Shown here: positions 1 to 9,310 of the stretch, piece after piece | Layout: each line of letters opens with the position of its first letter | Numbering within the stretch: the first letter of the stretch is position 1 | Assembly: GCA_945267035.1 (NCBI GenBank) | Contig: CALYOS010000005.1 | Span: 1 to 64,000 of the forward strand | Length of the DNA: 64,000 bases | Direction of reading: 5' to 3' | Source: an uncultured Neisseriaceae bacterium | GTDB lineage: Bacteria > Pseudomonadota > Gammaproteobacteria > Burkholderiales > Neisseriaceae | Notes under the pieces: generated by a model | The model's input: the letters and a program-made list of their open reading frames with translations, nothing else | What the model was told of the DNA's origin: nothing | The model's database searches: none | Program-made: the position numbers and the translations under genes

Positions 1-212
1 CTTTTTTGATATAAATTAGCTTAACAGTGACATTTTAATACGGCTCAAGATATTTGGTTGGCGTGTTAGTCATTTTATCAACTCCATATACCGATAAGCC
101 ATTTAAAAGTACATTGTTAACGAGTAATAGATAGTAAGCGTATTTTTTGTTCGATTTTTGCCAGCAGGAAAAATAAAAAAATTATTATATTTTAGGAATT
201 TAAGGAAAACTA

Positions 213-1418
213 ATGAAAAAAGTACTATTTGTTGTATTAACAGCATTATTATCGACGACGGCTTACGCTAATCATTGCGCTACCTATTTTGAACAAAAAG
301 CTTTTGATAAAGCTTTTATTGCTTGTAACACTGAGGCTGAGCAGGGAGATAAAGATGCTCAGTTTAATTTAGCATTTATGTATTACAACGGCGACGGCGT
401 CGAAAAAAATACAGAAAAAGCACTAAATTGGCTTACTCAGGCAGCGGAACAAGGGGTTTCTGTTGCGCAATATGGTTTATCACGCATGTATGAAGAAGGT
501 GAGGGAGTCGAAGTCGATAAAGAACAAGCGCTCTATTGGCTCACTCAAGCAGCGGAAGCCGGATCTGTTCAAGCGCAATATGATTTATCCAGAAGGTTTG
601 AACGTGAAAAATGGCTCACTAAAGCAGCAGAGCAAGGATTTGTTCTTGCGCAATATGAATTAGGGCGGTCGTTCAATTTCGATAAAAATAGAGAAAAAGC
701 GCTCTATTGGTACACTAAAGCTGCTGAACAAGGGTTTGTTTATGCGCAGCAATATGGTTTAGCCAGTATGTATGATCATGAAGGAAATAAAGAAAAAGCG
801 CTATATTGGTATACAAAAGCAGCGGAACAAGATGAGGGTTCGGCGCAATTAGAGTTAGCAGAGAAATATGACAAAGGTGACGGTGTTGAAGTCAATAAAG
901 AGAAAGCAGTGTATTGGTACACGAAAGCAGCAAAAAAAGGATTTGTTGAGGCGCAATATTATTTAGCAGTTTTAAATAATGAAAGTGACGATGTCATAGC
1001 AGAACTACGTAAAAGGCTACATAGAAAAATCACTGGACCAGAATATGAAATTGCTCAAGCGCAATCTCGTTTAGCACAACTGTATGACAAAGGTGACGGT
1101 CTCGAAGTTAATAAAGATAAAACGGTATATTGGCTCAGTAACGCAATGAAAAAAGAGCTTGGAGAAACACAATATTATTTAGCAAAAGCGTATAACGAAG
1201 GTGACGGTGGTTTCGAAGTCGATAAAGAAAAAGCACTATTTTGGTATAAAAAATCAATAAATAATGGTAACACTGAAGCAATGCATAATTTAGGCGTTAT
1301 GTATTATAAAGGTGATGGTATTGAAAAAAATAACGAGTTAGCTAGAAAGTATTTTGCACAAGCTTGTGAGCAAAAATTTAAAGATAGTTGTAAGTTCCTT
1401 CATCAAGGAGTGAAATAA
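213..1418 (+). CDS. Secreted Sel1-repeat (SLR) protein
   Basis: A 401-residue protein with a Sec signal peptide (residues 1-19, cleaved near AYA/NHC) followed almost entirely by about ten Sel1-like helical repeats with the pattern A-x-x-W-[LY]-x-x-A-A-E-x-G-x-x-x-A-Q. Several repeats are shortened: around residues 125-135 one lacks its turn, and around 265-285 one is interrupted by an insert. Cysteine pairs cap both ends (Cys22/Cys38 and the ACEQKFKDSC segment near the C-terminus), as in Helicobacter cysteine-rich Hcp proteins. The predicted location is periplasmic or secreted. SLR proteins are protein-interaction scaffolds, and the partner cannot be told from sequence. The start has a good ribosome site (AAGGAAAAC just upstream). 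It stands alone, 260 bp from the next terminator. Confidence 0.85.
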   Translation: MKKVLFVVLTALLSTTAYANHCATYFEQKAFDKAFIACNTEAEQGDKDAQFNLAFMYYNGDGVEKNTEKALNWLTQAAEQGVSVAQYGLSRMYEEGEGVEVDKEQALYWLTQAAEAGSVQAQYDLSRRFEREKWLTKAAEQGFVLAQYELGRSFNFDKNREKALYWYTKAAEQGFVYAQQYGLASMYDHEGNKEKALYWYTKAAEQDEGSAQLELAEKYDKGDGVEVNKEKAVYWYTKAAKKGFVEAQYYLAVLNNESDDVIAELRKRLHRKITGPEYEIAQAQSRLAQLYDKGDGLEVNKDKTVYWLSNAMKKELGETQYYLAKAYNEGDGGFEVDKEKALFWYKKSINNGNTEAMHNLGVMYYKGDGIEKNNELARKYFAQACEQKFKDSCKFLHQGVK

Positions 1419-1561
1419 ACATTATTCCTATATAAAAAAATATATGGGATTGATATCTCGCCAAGGCAAATATCAAATTTCTTTAGAATCATTTTTTAAT
1501 TGCCTATTAAATTTTTGTGGCAATCTTTTGGTTTTGGTGTGGTTATTCTTAATTTATGGCT

Positions 1562-1591
1562 TTGACGCAGTCTAAATTTTCTAACTATATA
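1562..1591 (+). promoter_or_regulatory. Candidate sigma-70 promoter of a small transcript
   Basis: TTGACG at 1562-1567 and TATATA at 1586-1591 are separated by 18 bp. No ORF follows before the terminator at 1678-1699, so a short RNA is the simplest product. This is inference from motifs only. Confidence 0.4.
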
Positions 1592-1597
1592 TACTCT

Positions 1598-1700
1598 TTT
1601 TTTTCAAATTAAAATTTCTGCCATTGACAGGCAATGTGGTTGGTTTAAGGTTGGACTAAGTTAGTTTGTGTTTCTGCAACCCGCTGTGTGCGGGTTTTTG
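1598..1700 (+). ncRNA. Candidate intergenic small RNA (about 100 nt)
   Basis: The stretch between the promoter-like motifs at 1562-1591 and a clean intrinsic terminator has no ORF with a ribosome site. It holds a small hairpin (TGCC...GGCA near 1618-1632), a G/U-rich single-stranded part, and a terminator stem at its 3' end. It lies antisense to nothing and ends one base before the stop codon of ridA on the other strand. I do not recognise it as a known family. The alternative is a long 3' untranslated region of the Sel1 gene. Confidence 0.35.
1678..1699 (+). terminator. Intrinsic terminator, + strand
   Basis: AACCCGC (1678-1684), loop TGTGT, GCGGGTT (1690-1696), then a T run. On the minus strand no T run follows, so it does not serve ridA. 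Confidence 0.8.
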
Positions 1701-2060
1701 TTATGTGGCGGTTTTTTGTACGGCGGTGATTTTGATTTCTACTTTCCATTGTGCATTCGCCAGTGCGGCTTGTACACAGGCTCGCGCCGGAGCACGACCT
1801 GGAATAATCCAATCATCCCATGCTTGATTCATGCCGTCATAATCTCGCATATCGGCTAGGTAGATGACCGCTTCACATATATGTTGTTTGTCACTGTTGC
1901 ATGCTGTGAGTATTTGATCGATTTGTGCCAATACGTTGGCTGTCTGGGCAGGAATATCTGCTTGGAGATTGGTGGGGACTTGACCGGATAGAAAGATCAA
2001 TCCATTACATAGGGTAGCTTCTGCAAAGCGGTTTGCGCTCTGGTAAAATTGAATACTCAT
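1701..2060 (-). CDS. ridA: RidA family (YjgF/YER057c/UK114) deaminase-like protein
   Basis: 119 residues with the family landmarks: the SGQVPTN strand near residue 25, the A-D-M-R-D-Y segment near 75, and PARACVQAAL, whose arginine binds the carboxylate of imine or enamine substrates. The chain ends in the usual K-V-E-I-K-I strand. RidA hydrolyses reactive 2-aminoacrylate and related imines from PLP enzymes in the cytosol. The start was placed at the internal Met (position 2060) because GGGAGA lies about 8 bases upstream; the longer frame to 2102 has no family match. It is divergent from ybaK over a 68-bp gap. Which Rid subfamily it belongs to is not settled. Confidence 0.85.
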   Translation of the reverse strand: MSIQFYQSANRFAEATLCNGLIFLSGQVPTNLQADIPAQTANVLAQIDQILTACNSDKQHICEAVIYLADMRDYDGMNQAWDDWIIPGRAPARACVQAALANAQWKVEIKITAVQKTAT

Positions 2061-2128
2061 GGTGTAGTTTCTCCCTTTTTGTACATTTGTTGATGGTAAC
2101 ACAGCTGATGATGGCTTGATGGGTATAG

Positions 2129-2620
2129 ATGATGAGTAAAGTGAAATATCCGGTTACGGCAGCTATTCGTTTTTTGCGCGAACATAATGTGGTATTTGAA
2201 CCGAAGGAATATGCTTATGTTGAACATGGTGGCACAGCACAGTCGGCTCTCACACTGGGTGTACCTGAACATGCGGTGATCAAGACAATTGTGCTGCAAA
2301 ATGAGCACAAACAAGGTTTGATTGTGCTGATGCATGGTGATAAGCATATTTCTACACGTAAACTGGCGCGAGATCTGGGAATGAAACACATTGAGCCGGC
2401 CAGTCCACAACAGGCAAATAAATGGACGGGTTATCTGGTGGGAGGGACGAGCCCGTTTGGGAATAAGTCTGGACTGCCGGTCTATGTGGAAGAAAGTATT
2501 TATGCTTTGCCGATGATTTATATTAATGGTGGAAAGCGCGGATTTCTGGTGGCCATGCATCCTGCTGATTTAGCCTGTTTGCAGCCGCAATCTGTACAGG
2601 TAGCCACGGATGTAAATTAG
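2129..2620 (+). CDS. ybaK: YbaK/EbsC-type aminoacyl-tRNA deacylase (Cys-tRNA(Pro) deacylase)
   Basis: 163 residues, the usual size of stand-alone YbaK. Visible family features are the N-terminal P-V-T-A-A-I-R-F-L start, EHAVIKTIVL with the conserved lysine of the editing pocket, the GTSPFG loop near residue 108, and the INGGKRGF segment. YbaK hydrolyses Cys-tRNA(Pro) mischarged by prolyl-tRNA synthetase. Two Met codons lie in tandem (2129 and 2132); the second gives the N-terminus MSKVKYP, so the true start may be 3 bases later. It is divergently transcribed from ridA. Confidence 0.88.
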   Translation: MMSKVKYPVTAAIRFLREHNVVFEPKEYAYVEHGGTAQSALTLGVPEHAVIKTIVLQNEHKQGLIVLMHGDKHISTRKLARDLGMKHIEPASPQQANKWTGYLVGGTSPFGNKSGLPVYVEESIYALPMIYINGGKRGFLVAMHPADLACLQPQSVQVATDVN

Positions 2621-2820
2621 TTATTGTCTAATAAAAATTTGAGCGGTGAATAAGGCTGAGTGGATAATTGGTTTTCCGGCAGATTGCGCTTTGGGCGATA
2701 TAGTAGAAATAAGTTGGCTGTTTATCTGTTGTAAGCGATTTAGACTGTCTTGCCATAACTAATCATTTGGTGCAGTAAAGTGGTACTGTAGTGTAGGTTG
2801 ATGATAGCTTGTGAATTGGC

Positions 2821-3972
2821 TTACAGTTTATGGCATTGATCTCCCTGACTAAACCCGCGCCAGTCTGGATCTATTTTTTTGCCAAAAGCAATGACTTTAA
2901 ATAGTTCACCCATTTCTTGCGGTGCCAATAAGGTTTGGCAGGCTGTTGCAGCCGCAATATAGGCAGGTTCATCTGGTTTACCTGTTTGTTCTAGTAGTTG
3001 GATAATGTCCAGATTAAGTAAAAATGTGGACTGGCTGGTATAGCCAATCAGGTCCAGATGATGATCAATGCCTGCATCAGCAATACGGGTAAAGTTGACA
3101 TGTGCGGTCAGGTCGGTCAGTCCCGGATTGAAGAAGACATCATGGATAACATGATGGCGATAATGTCCGATTAAGGTACCCTGTTGTCTTTGTGGGTGGT
3201 AATACTGGCTGGCGTCAAAACCATAGTCAATCCAGATCATGGCACCCCGCTCAAGTTTTTCAGCCAGTGTGGCTATAAAGGCATATTGCCGTGGATGCAA
3301 TTCGGATTGATAGGGCGTAGCTGTCTGTGGAAAGGTATGCAATATTTGTTGGCAAACATTTGCATCATGACAGATTTTTTTTTGCCAGACTAATTTATCT
3401 TTCTGCCAGCTCACCCCCATTTCGGTAATCTCTGATCCATTGCGTTGATAGACAGGTACTGGCATGGCATCTAATACTTCGTTACCAAGCAGGATGCCAT
3501 CTAATGTGGCTGGAAGCATGAATAAATGCTTTACTTTATGTGCCAGATGGGGTGCATGGGTATTGATGGTATGTTGTTGACGGCTGATAAGGTCGGCAGA
3601 TAATTCTATTATGTAATAGTGATTAAACTGATTTTCTGACAGGGTGTTGAGTAGGGTGGAGGCCAATTGGCCGCTACCGGCACCAAATTCATAAATATTG
3701 CCGGCTGTTTGCGGTAATAAATCTTGTATCTGCTTTGCCAGAGCTTGTCCGAATAGTGGAGTTAGTTCTGGTGCGGTAATGAAATCTCCCTTAACTCCGA
3801 ATTTTTTTAAACCACCAGCATAATAGCCATATTGCGGCTCATATAATGCCATTTGCATGTAATCAGCAAATGATATCCAGTTATGATTCTGATTTATTTG
3901 TTGTTTTATGCGTTTGGTGAGGATTTGGCTGTGGTTCAGAGCTACTTTATCCGGCTGGGGCAGGTGATTCAT
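2821..3972 (-). CDS. MidA/NDUFAF7-type SAM-dependent methyltransferase (COG1565)
   Basis: 383 residues. Conserved parts of the family are visible: GGLKKFGVKGDFITAPE near residue 55, the glycine-rich SAM site YEFGAGSGQLA near 95, GNEVLDAMPV near 160, and IDYGF near 245. Mitochondrial NDUFAF7 methylates an arginine of complex I subunit NDUFS2; the target of bacterial members is generally unknown, so only the class is called. It is a single gene transcribed away from the dcw cluster. The 200 bp beyond its stop hold only a doubtful 42-codon ORF (2756-2628, minus). Confidence 0.8.
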   Translation of the reverse strand: MNHLPQPDKVALNHSQILTKRIKQQINQNHNWISFADYMQMALYEPQYGYYAGGLKKFGVKGDFITAPELTPLFGQALAKQIQDLLPQTAGNIYEFGAGSGQLASTLLNTLSENQFNHYYIIELSADLISRQQHTINTHAPHLAHKVKHLFMLPATLDGILLGNEVLDAMPVPVYQRNGSEITEMGVSWQKDKLVWQKKICHDANVCQQILHTFPQTATPYQSELHPRQYAFIATLAEKLERGAMIWIDYGFDASQYYHPQRQQGTLIGHYRHHVIHDVFFNPGLTDLTAHVNFTRIADAGIDHHLDLIGYTSQSTFLLNLDIIQLLEQTGKPDEPAYIAAATACQTLLAPQEMGELFKVIAFGKKIDPDWRGFSQGDQCHKL

Positions 3973-4162
3973 ATTGAGGTGAGCAGGAAATGTAAAGAGT
4001 TTGGAATTATAAACTTGTCTATATGGTGTTGCCTAAGATAATAAATTATATGACGGATATAAATGTTGGCGATTTGATAAATCTACAAATAATACTTTGA
4101 AAAAATTAAAATTTTTTTATTTTTATTTAACAGTCATTAGGATAAAAAATACTTAAATCGCG

Positions 4163-4192
4163 TTGACCCAATATGCAAATTTGCTTTATAGT
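4163..4192 (+). promoter_or_regulatory. Predicted dcw (mraZ) promoter
   Basis: TTGACC at 4163-4168 and TATAGT at 4187-4192 with an 18-bp spacer put the transcript start near 4199, inside the repeated MraZ boxes. It is the head promoter of the division and cell-wall cluster. Confidence 0.65.
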
Positions 4193-4227
4193 GTGAATAA
4201 GTGTGTAAAAGTGTGGCAAAGTGGGGG
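4191..4227 (+). promoter_or_regulatory. MraZ operator: four GTGTG/GTGGG repeats at 10-bp spacing
   Basis: GTGTG begins at 4191, 4201 and 4211, and GTGGG at 4221, exactly one helical turn apart. MraZ of E. coli and Mycoplasma binds tandem TGGG-like repeats with 5-nt spacers upstream of its own gene and represses it. Here the repeats overlap the predicted -10 and start site, which fits autorepression. The repeat spacing is seen directly; its function is inferred from the family. Confidence 0.8.
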
Positions 4228-4259
4228 ATAATCCCTGTTTTTGGAAATGGAGCTGACTG

Positions 4260-4715
4260 GTGTTTGGTGGCGCGTACGAATTAAGCATTGATAGCAAAGG
4301 AAGATTGGCTATTCCAGCCAAGTTCCGCGATCTGCTTGCGCGTCATTTCAGTCCGGTATTGGTGGCGACGCTTGAGAGGCGTACGCATTTATTGCTTTAT
4401 CCAGAGTCATACTGGCGCACGGTGGAAGAACAGTTATTGCAGTTGCCTGTGGCAGGAAATAAGGTTTTGCAGGCTTATCAAAATTTGCTTTTGCATAATG
4501 CCGATACGATGGAACTAGATAGTGCCGGACGTGTACTTTTACCCGGTCATCTGCGGCGGCTGGTGAATTTTGAACGAGAAGTATATGTGGTAGGTCGTGC
4601 CAATCGCATTGAGGTGTGGGGCAGGGCACTGTGGGAAGAACAAAATAATGCAGCTTTGGATATGGATGAAGATATGCTGGCTGCAGAGTTAGGTAAAACT
4701 CAACTTCAATTATGA
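4260..4715 (+). CDS. mraZ: Transcriptional regulator MraZ
   Basis: 151 residues with two AbrB-like SpoVT halves. The N-terminal [20 protein letters not shown] and the second-half D-S-A-G-R-V-L-L-P carry the paired DxxGR signatures of MraZ. It starts with GTG, with GGAAATGGAG upstream. It is a ring-shaped DNA-binding protein and first gene of the dcw operon; it is expected to repress its own promoter through the repeats at 4191-4227. Its stop overlaps the rsmH start by 4 nt (ATGA), implying coupled translation. Confidence 0.95.
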   Translation: MFGGAYELSIDSKGRLAIPAKFRDLLARHFSPVLVATLERRTHLLLYPESYWRTVEEQLLQLPVAGNKVLQAYQNLLLHNADTMELDSAGRVLLPGHLRRLVNFEREVYVVGRANRIEVWGRALWEEQNNAALDMDEDMLAAELGKTQLQL

Positions 4716-5656
4716 GTGAACATAAAAGTGATCATGGTCATGTTACTGTTTTGCTACATGAAGCAGTAAATGGTCTGAATATTCAGCCGGCCGGAATTTA
4801 TGTAGATGGAACGTTTGGGCGTGGCGGTCATTCACGGTTGATTTTGTCCAAGTTGGGTGCTGAGGGTCGATTGATTGTCTTTGATAAGGACCCTCAGGCA
4901 ATAGCGGTAGCCACTGAGCTGGCAAAGCAGGATAAGCGGGTAGTGGTGGTGCATAATGGATTTTCCAGTTTGCAGGCAGAACTGGAGAAACTGGGTATCG
5001 CTGGCATTGATGGTGCTTTGTTTGATCTGGGTGTGTCATCTCCTCAGATTGATGAAGTGGAGCGAGGGTTCAGTTTCCGTTTTGATGCTCCGTTGGATAT
5101 GCGGATGGATCCTACCCGTGGAAACTCGGCGGCACAATGGCTAGAAGTGGCTGATGAGCAGGACATACACGAGGTAATTAGGAATTATGGTGAAGAGCGG
5201 TTTAGTCGTCAGATTGCACGCGCAATTGTTCAACAACGACAGGAAGTACCGATTACCACAACCCGCCAGCTGGCGCGTCTCGTGGCACAAGTCGTCCATA
5301 CTCGCGAGCGGAACCAGGATCCGGCCACACGCACCTTCCAGGCCATTCGCATCTTTATTAACCGTGAATTGGAAGAGATAGATGAGGTTTTACCGCAGGT
5401 GATGAATCATCTGCATATCGGTGGGCGTTTGGCGGTTATTTCGTTTCATTCGCTTGAAGACCGGATTGTGAAACGTTTTATGCAAAAGTACAGTAAACCG
5501 GCGCCATTGCCTCGTTGGGCGGTGGTGAAGGAAGCAGAACGGGAACAACCGCCTTTGAAATTGATTGGCAAGGCGCAGAAACCTACTGCTGAAGAAGTTG
5601 CTAACAATCCGCGCTCCCGTTCAGCGGTGCTTCGGGTAGCTGAGCGCAGTCACTGA
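4712..5656 (+). CDS. rsmH: 16S rRNA (cytosine(1402)-N4)-methyltransferase RsmH
   Basis: 314 residues, normal family length. The SAM-binding [12 protein letters not shown] near residue 30, FDLGVSSPQ near 105, the [14 protein letters not shown] block and the C-terminal [12 protein letters not shown] are all typical of RsmH (MraW). It makes m4C at position 1402 in the decoding centre of 16S rRNA. Second gene of the dcw cluster, overlapping mraZ by 4 nt and followed closely by ftsL. Confidence 0.96.
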   Translation: MSEHKSDHGHVTVLLHEAVNGLNIQPAGIYVDGTFGRGGHSRLILSKLGAEGRLIVFDKDPQAIAVATELAKQDKRVVVVHNGFSSLQAELEKLGIAGIDGALFDLGVSSPQIDEVERGFSFRFDAPLDMRMDPTRGNSAAQWLEVADEQDIHEVIRNYGEERFSRQIARAIVQQRQEVPITTTRQLARLVAQVVHTRERNQDPATRTFQAIRIFINRELEEIDEVLPQVMNHLHIGGRLAVISFHSLEDRIVKRFMQKYSKPAPLPRWAVVKEAEREQPPLKLIGKAQKPTAEEVANNPRSRSAVLRVAERSH

Positions 5657-5675
5657 TTTATAGTGTTTGACGAAG

Positions 5676-5948
5676 ATGAATAAGATCAACGTTATTTTGC
5701 TTTTGGTGGTTTTGGCTTCGGCTTTTGCCGTGGTCACGGTGCAGGATCGATCACGTCAGTTTTTCATTGCGTTGGATAAAGCGCAAAAAGGGGAAAAGTT
5801 GTTGAATGAGGATTTCAGCCGTTTGAAGCTGGTGCAGGCTAAGTTATCGAATCATCAGATGATTCAGGATGCTGCAGGGCATCAAAATATGCATCTGCCA
5901 GTTTTAGCTGAGACGAAAATGCTGGAGTCGATGCAACCGCAAAAGTAA
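5676..5948 (+). CDS. ftsL: Cell division protein FtsL
   Basis: A small bitopic membrane protein of 90 residues: a short basic N-terminus (MNKIN), one transmembrane segment (about residues 5-22), then a periplasmic coiled-coil-like stretch with heptad leucines. Sequence conservation of FtsL is low, so the call rests on size, topology and its place between rsmH and ftsI. It forms the FtsQ-FtsL-FtsB complex that activates septal peptidoglycan synthesis. A TTG 9 bases earlier would give 93 residues; the ATG was preferred. Confidence 0.85.
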   Translation: MNKINVILLLVVLASAFAVVTVQDRSRQFFIALDKAQKGEKLLNEDFSRLKLVQAKLSNHQMIQDAAGHQNMHLPVLAETKMLESMQPQK

Positions 5949-6013
5949 TAGGTTGAGTATGCTGAATATATTGGAATGCTGTTTTAAACAGTTACTTCCT
6001 TAGTGGAATTACT

Positions 6014-7756
6014 ATGTTGATTAAGAATGATTACAAACCACGCATGGTACCGAACAAAGTCAAACAGGTTAAGCCTGTGACGACGAATGGTCGGATTATT
6101 CTGGTGCTCAGCAGTATTGCAGTGGCTTTTGCAATGCTGGTGGGACGAGGCGTATATTTGCAGACGGAAAAACATGATTTTCTGAAGGAGCAGGGCGACC
6201 AGCGCTTTGTGCGTACTGTTTCGCTGACTGCTTCGCGTGGCACGATTACTGATCGTACCGGTGCGGCTTTAGCCATCAGTGCACCAGCAGATTCTTTGTA
6301 TGCAGTTCCATCTGCTATGTCATCTATGCCTACTCAAGAGCAGTTGACTCAGTTATCAGAATTGATTGATGTTCCGGTAGGGGTGATTCAGGAACGCTTA
6401 AGTCGAAATAAGGATTTTGTGTATTTAAAACGTCAGCTGCCGGTGGAAACGGCAGAAAAGGTAGCTGCGCTAAATATTAAGGGGCTAGCATTTCAGCAGG
6501 AGAGTAAGCGTCATTATCCGATGGGGTTAATTTTTTCGCACATTATCGGTTTCACCAATATTGATGGCAAAGGACAGGAAGGTCTGGAGTTGTCCAGTGA
6601 ACAGATTTTGCACGGTGTTGATGGTGCGAAGGTGGTGCTGCGCGATAATAAGGGTAATATTGTTGATAGTTTGGATTCTCCACGCAATCATCCTCCATTG
6701 AATGGCGCGGATATGGTGCTGTCTTTGGATCAGCGGATTCAGTCCATTGCTTATGATTCTTTGCAAAAAGCCATGCATCATCATCAGGCAACAGCTGGGT
6801 CAGTGGTGGTTTTGGATGGAAAGACTGGAGAAGTTTTGGCTCTGGTGAATTCACCTGGTTATGATTCAAATAATCCAGGCGCAACCACTAGTGATGCTCG
6901 TCGTAATCGGGCGGTGACTGATATGATCGAACCGGGTAGTGCAATGAAGCCATTTGCGGTTGCCAAAGGGTTGGATAGTGGGAAAATCCGTACTAACAGT
7001 GGTTTTAATACCATGCCTTATAATATTGGTCCGGCTACGGTGCGCGATACCCATAATTATCCTTATTTGGATGTACGCGGTATTATTCAGAAATCATCTA
7101 ATGTTGGAACAAGTAAAATTTCTGCGATGTTTACGCCAGAAGAAATGTATAACCTGTATACTTCTCTGGGCTTTGGACGACGTATGAATTCCGGTTTTCC
7201 AGGGGAAACATCGGGAGTGGTTCGTGACTGGCGTAAATGGCGGCCGATTGAACAGGCTACGATGTCTTTCGGTTATGGAATTCAAATGAGTCTGTTGCAG
7301 TTGGCTCGTGCTTATACGATCTTTACGAATGATGGTCAGCTGTTGCCGGTAAGTTTTCAAAAGCTCAATGATAAACCGCAGGGCGAACAGATTATTAAAC
7401 CTGAAACAGCACGAGCAGTACGGCATATGATGATTGCGGTGACTCAGCCTGGCGGTACTGGTGTTCAAGGTGCGATAAATGGTTATGATGTTGCTGCGAA
7501 AACCGGTACGGCTCGGATGCTGGTCAATGGACAGTATTCAGCCACCAAACATATGGCCACTTTTATCGGTTTTGCTCCGGCAGATAATCCACGGGTAATT
7601 GTGGCAGTCAATATTCAGAATCCGACAGCTAATGGCTATTATGGTGGTACGGTATCGGGTCCAGTATTTCATGATGTGATGGCTGGTACGTTAAATGTGC
7701 TGGGTATTGCTCCTACTAAACCCATGAATGATAAGCCAAGATTGGCCGCCAATTAA
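6014..7756 (+). CDS. ftsI: Penicillin-binding protein 2 / FtsI, septal transpeptidase
   Basis: 580 residues. One membrane anchor (about 28-50) precedes the dimerisation domain and the transpeptidase domain. Active-site motifs are intact: S309-A-M-K312, S361-S-N and K496-T-G, within one residue of the gonococcal PBP2 (penA) positions. It cross-links septal peptidoglycan and is a beta-lactam target. It is followed by a hairpin before murE, so part of the transcription may stop here. Confidence 0.96.
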   Translation: MLIKNDYKPRMVPNKVKQVKPVTTNGRIILVLSSIAVAFAMLVGRGVYLQTEKHDFLKEQGDQRFVRTVSLTASRGTITDRTGAALAISAPADSLYAVPSAMSSMPTQEQLTQLSELIDVPVGVIQERLSRNKDFVYLKRQLPVETAEKVAALNIKGLAFQQESKRHYPMGLIFSHIIGFTNIDGKGQEGLELSSEQILHGVDGAKVVLRDNKGNIVDSLDSPRNHPPLNGADMVLSLDQRIQSIAYDSLQKAMHHHQATAGSVVVLDGKTGEVLALVNSPGYDSNNPGATTSDARRNRAVTDMIEPGSAMKPFAVAKGLDSGKIRTNSGFNTMPYNIGPATVRDTHNYPYLDVRGIIQKSSNVGTSKISAMFTPEEMYNLYTSLGFGRRMNSGFPGETSGVVRDWRKWRPIEQATMSFGYGIQMSLLQLARAYTIFTNDGQLLPVSFQKLNDKPQGEQIIKPETARAVRHMMIAVTQPGGTGVQGAINGYDVAAKTGTARMLVNGQYSATKHMATFIGFAPADNPRVIVAVNIQNPTANGYYGGTVSGPVFHDVMAGTLNVLGIAPTKPMNDKPRLAAN

Positions 7757-7763
7757 TCCAACA

Positions 7764-7797
7764 GCAACCTGTATTTTATGCAGGTTGTCTGTTTTAT
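7764..7797 (+). terminator. Hairpin/possible terminator between ftsI and murE
   Basis: CAACCTG (7765-7771), loop of 9 nt, CAGGTTG (7781-7787), then TCTGTTTTAT. The T run is imperfect, so it may be a partial terminator that lowers read-through inside the dcw cluster. Confidence 0.5.
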
Positions 7798-7831
7798 ATT
7801 GCGCCACACAATTTGTTGAAATGATCAAACT

Positions 7832-9310
7832 ATGTTTTCGCTGAAAAAATCTCTGTCTGAATATTCAATTAGTGCGCAAGAGCATGCTTTAATCAAAGGT
7901 AGAACATTACGGATTGACAGCCGGCAAATCTTGCCCGGTGATGTTTTTGTGGCTTGTCAGGGCGAGTATGTAGATGGTCGCGATTATATTCAGGCTGCCA
8001 TTGATAATGGAGCCACTTTTGTCTTCTGGGATGATGACGGTCAGTTTTGTTGGCGGGATGAATGGAAGGTGCCCAACGCCGGAGTTTCAGACTTAAAACA
8101 GCGTGCTGGTTTGGTGGCTGCAGCCTGTTATGATTATCCGGGTAAGCATTTGGCTATCTGGGGTATAACTGGTACCAACGGTAAAACTTCTATATCGCAA
8201 TGGTTGGCTCAGGCGGCTGATAAGTTGGGGAAAAAATGTGCCATTATGGGAACGGTGGGTAATGGATACTGGCAACAGTTACAGAGTACCGGCAATACCA
8301 CTATGGATGCGGTTTCAAATCAAACCTGGCTGAAGCATTTTGTGAATGAGGGTGCTAAGGCGGTGGCGATGGAGGTTTCCAGCCACGGTTTGGATCAAAG
8401 TCGGGTTGTGGGTGTTCCGTTTACCTCTGCTGTGTTTACTAATCTTACCCGCGATCATCTTGACTATCATCACGATATGGATGCCTATGGTGCCTGTAAG
8501 GCTTCGCTGTTTTATTGGCATGGTTTGCAGCATGCAATAGTTAACATTGATGATGATTTTGGCTGGCGTTTAAATCAGGATTTGCGTCAGCAATGTCCAC
8601 AGTTAGCCGTTTATTCTTATGGATTTCATTCTGCGGCTGATATTCGTATTCTTGATTTTGCTGTCAATGCCAATCAGATGCAGTTACATTTGATGACGCC
8701 ATGGGGTGAAGCGCAGGTGTTTACGCATCTACTTGGTCGCTTTAATGCCTTAAATCTAGCCGCTTGTGTAGGAGTGCTGTGTGCCAATGGTTTTGCTTTG
8801 GCGGATGTGGTCTCGGTTTGGTCGGAGATTAAGCCGGCTACAGGGCGAATGGATTGTCTTCGGGGGCATAATCAACCGCTGGTGGTGGTGGACTATGCCC
8901 ATACGCCAGATGCTTTAGAAAAAGCATTGGCTACTTTGCAGGAAATCAAACCAGATCATGCAAAATTATGGTGTATTTTTGGTTGTGGCGGAGATCGGGA
9001 TGCAGGCAAACGCCCCTTGATGGGTGCCGCTGCTGCTGCGGGCGCTGATTGTGTGGTGGTGACCAGTGATAATCCGCGCACTGAAGACCCGCTGAAAATT
9101 ATTAATGATATTTTGCCTGCGGTTGCCGATCCGGTACTAGTAGAGGCTGACCGACGTGCTGCCATTGGCTTTGCTGTTAGTCATGCTGCGGTGGATGACA
9201 TTATTTTGATTGCGGGTAAAGGTCATGAAACTTATCAGGATATCAACGGCGTTAAGCAGCATTTTTCTGATTTTGAAGTAGCGCAAAGCGCTTTGGCGTT
9301 GCGTGATTAA
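7832..9310 (+). CDS. murE: UDP-MurNAc-tripeptide synthetase MurE (meso-DAP adding)
   Basis: 492 residues of Mur ligase architecture. The ATP P-loop GITGTNGKTS is near residue 113, the central-domain EVSSHGLDQ near 183, and the C-terminal DNPRTEDP motif near 412 is the signature of enzymes adding meso-diaminopimelate rather than lysine. It acts in the cytosol on UDP-MurNAc-L-Ala-D-Glu. The stop codon shares one base with the murF start (TAATG). Confidence 0.96.
   Translation: MFSLKKSLSEYSISAQEHALIKGRTLRIDSRQILPGDVFVACQGEYVDGRDYIQAAIDNGATFVFWDDDGQFCWRDEWKVPNAGVSDLKQRAGLVAAACYDYPGKHLAIWGITGTNGKTSISQWLAQAADKLGKKCAIMGTVGNGYWQQLQSTGNTTMDAVSNQTWLKHFVNEGAKAVAMEVSSHGLDQSRVVGVPFTSAVFTNLTRDHLDYHHDMDAYGACKASLFYWHGLQHAIVNIDDDFGWRLNQDLRQQCPQLAVYSYGFHSAADIRILDFAVNANQMQLHLMTPWGEAQVFTHLLGRFNALNLAACVGVLCANGFALADVVSVWSEIKPATGRMDCLRGHNQPLVVVDYAHTPDALEKALATLQEIKPDHAKLWCIFGCGGDRDAGKRPLMGAAAAAGADCVVVTSDNPRTEDPLKIINDILPAVADPVLVEADRRAAIGFAVSHAAVDDIILIAGKGHETYQDINGVKQHFSDFEVAQSALALRD

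Noticed and set aside
2628..2756. 42-codon ORF on the minus strand after the MidA-type gene
   Set aside because: No ribosome site, no recognisable protein character, and it lies in a spacer of 200 bp; probably chance.
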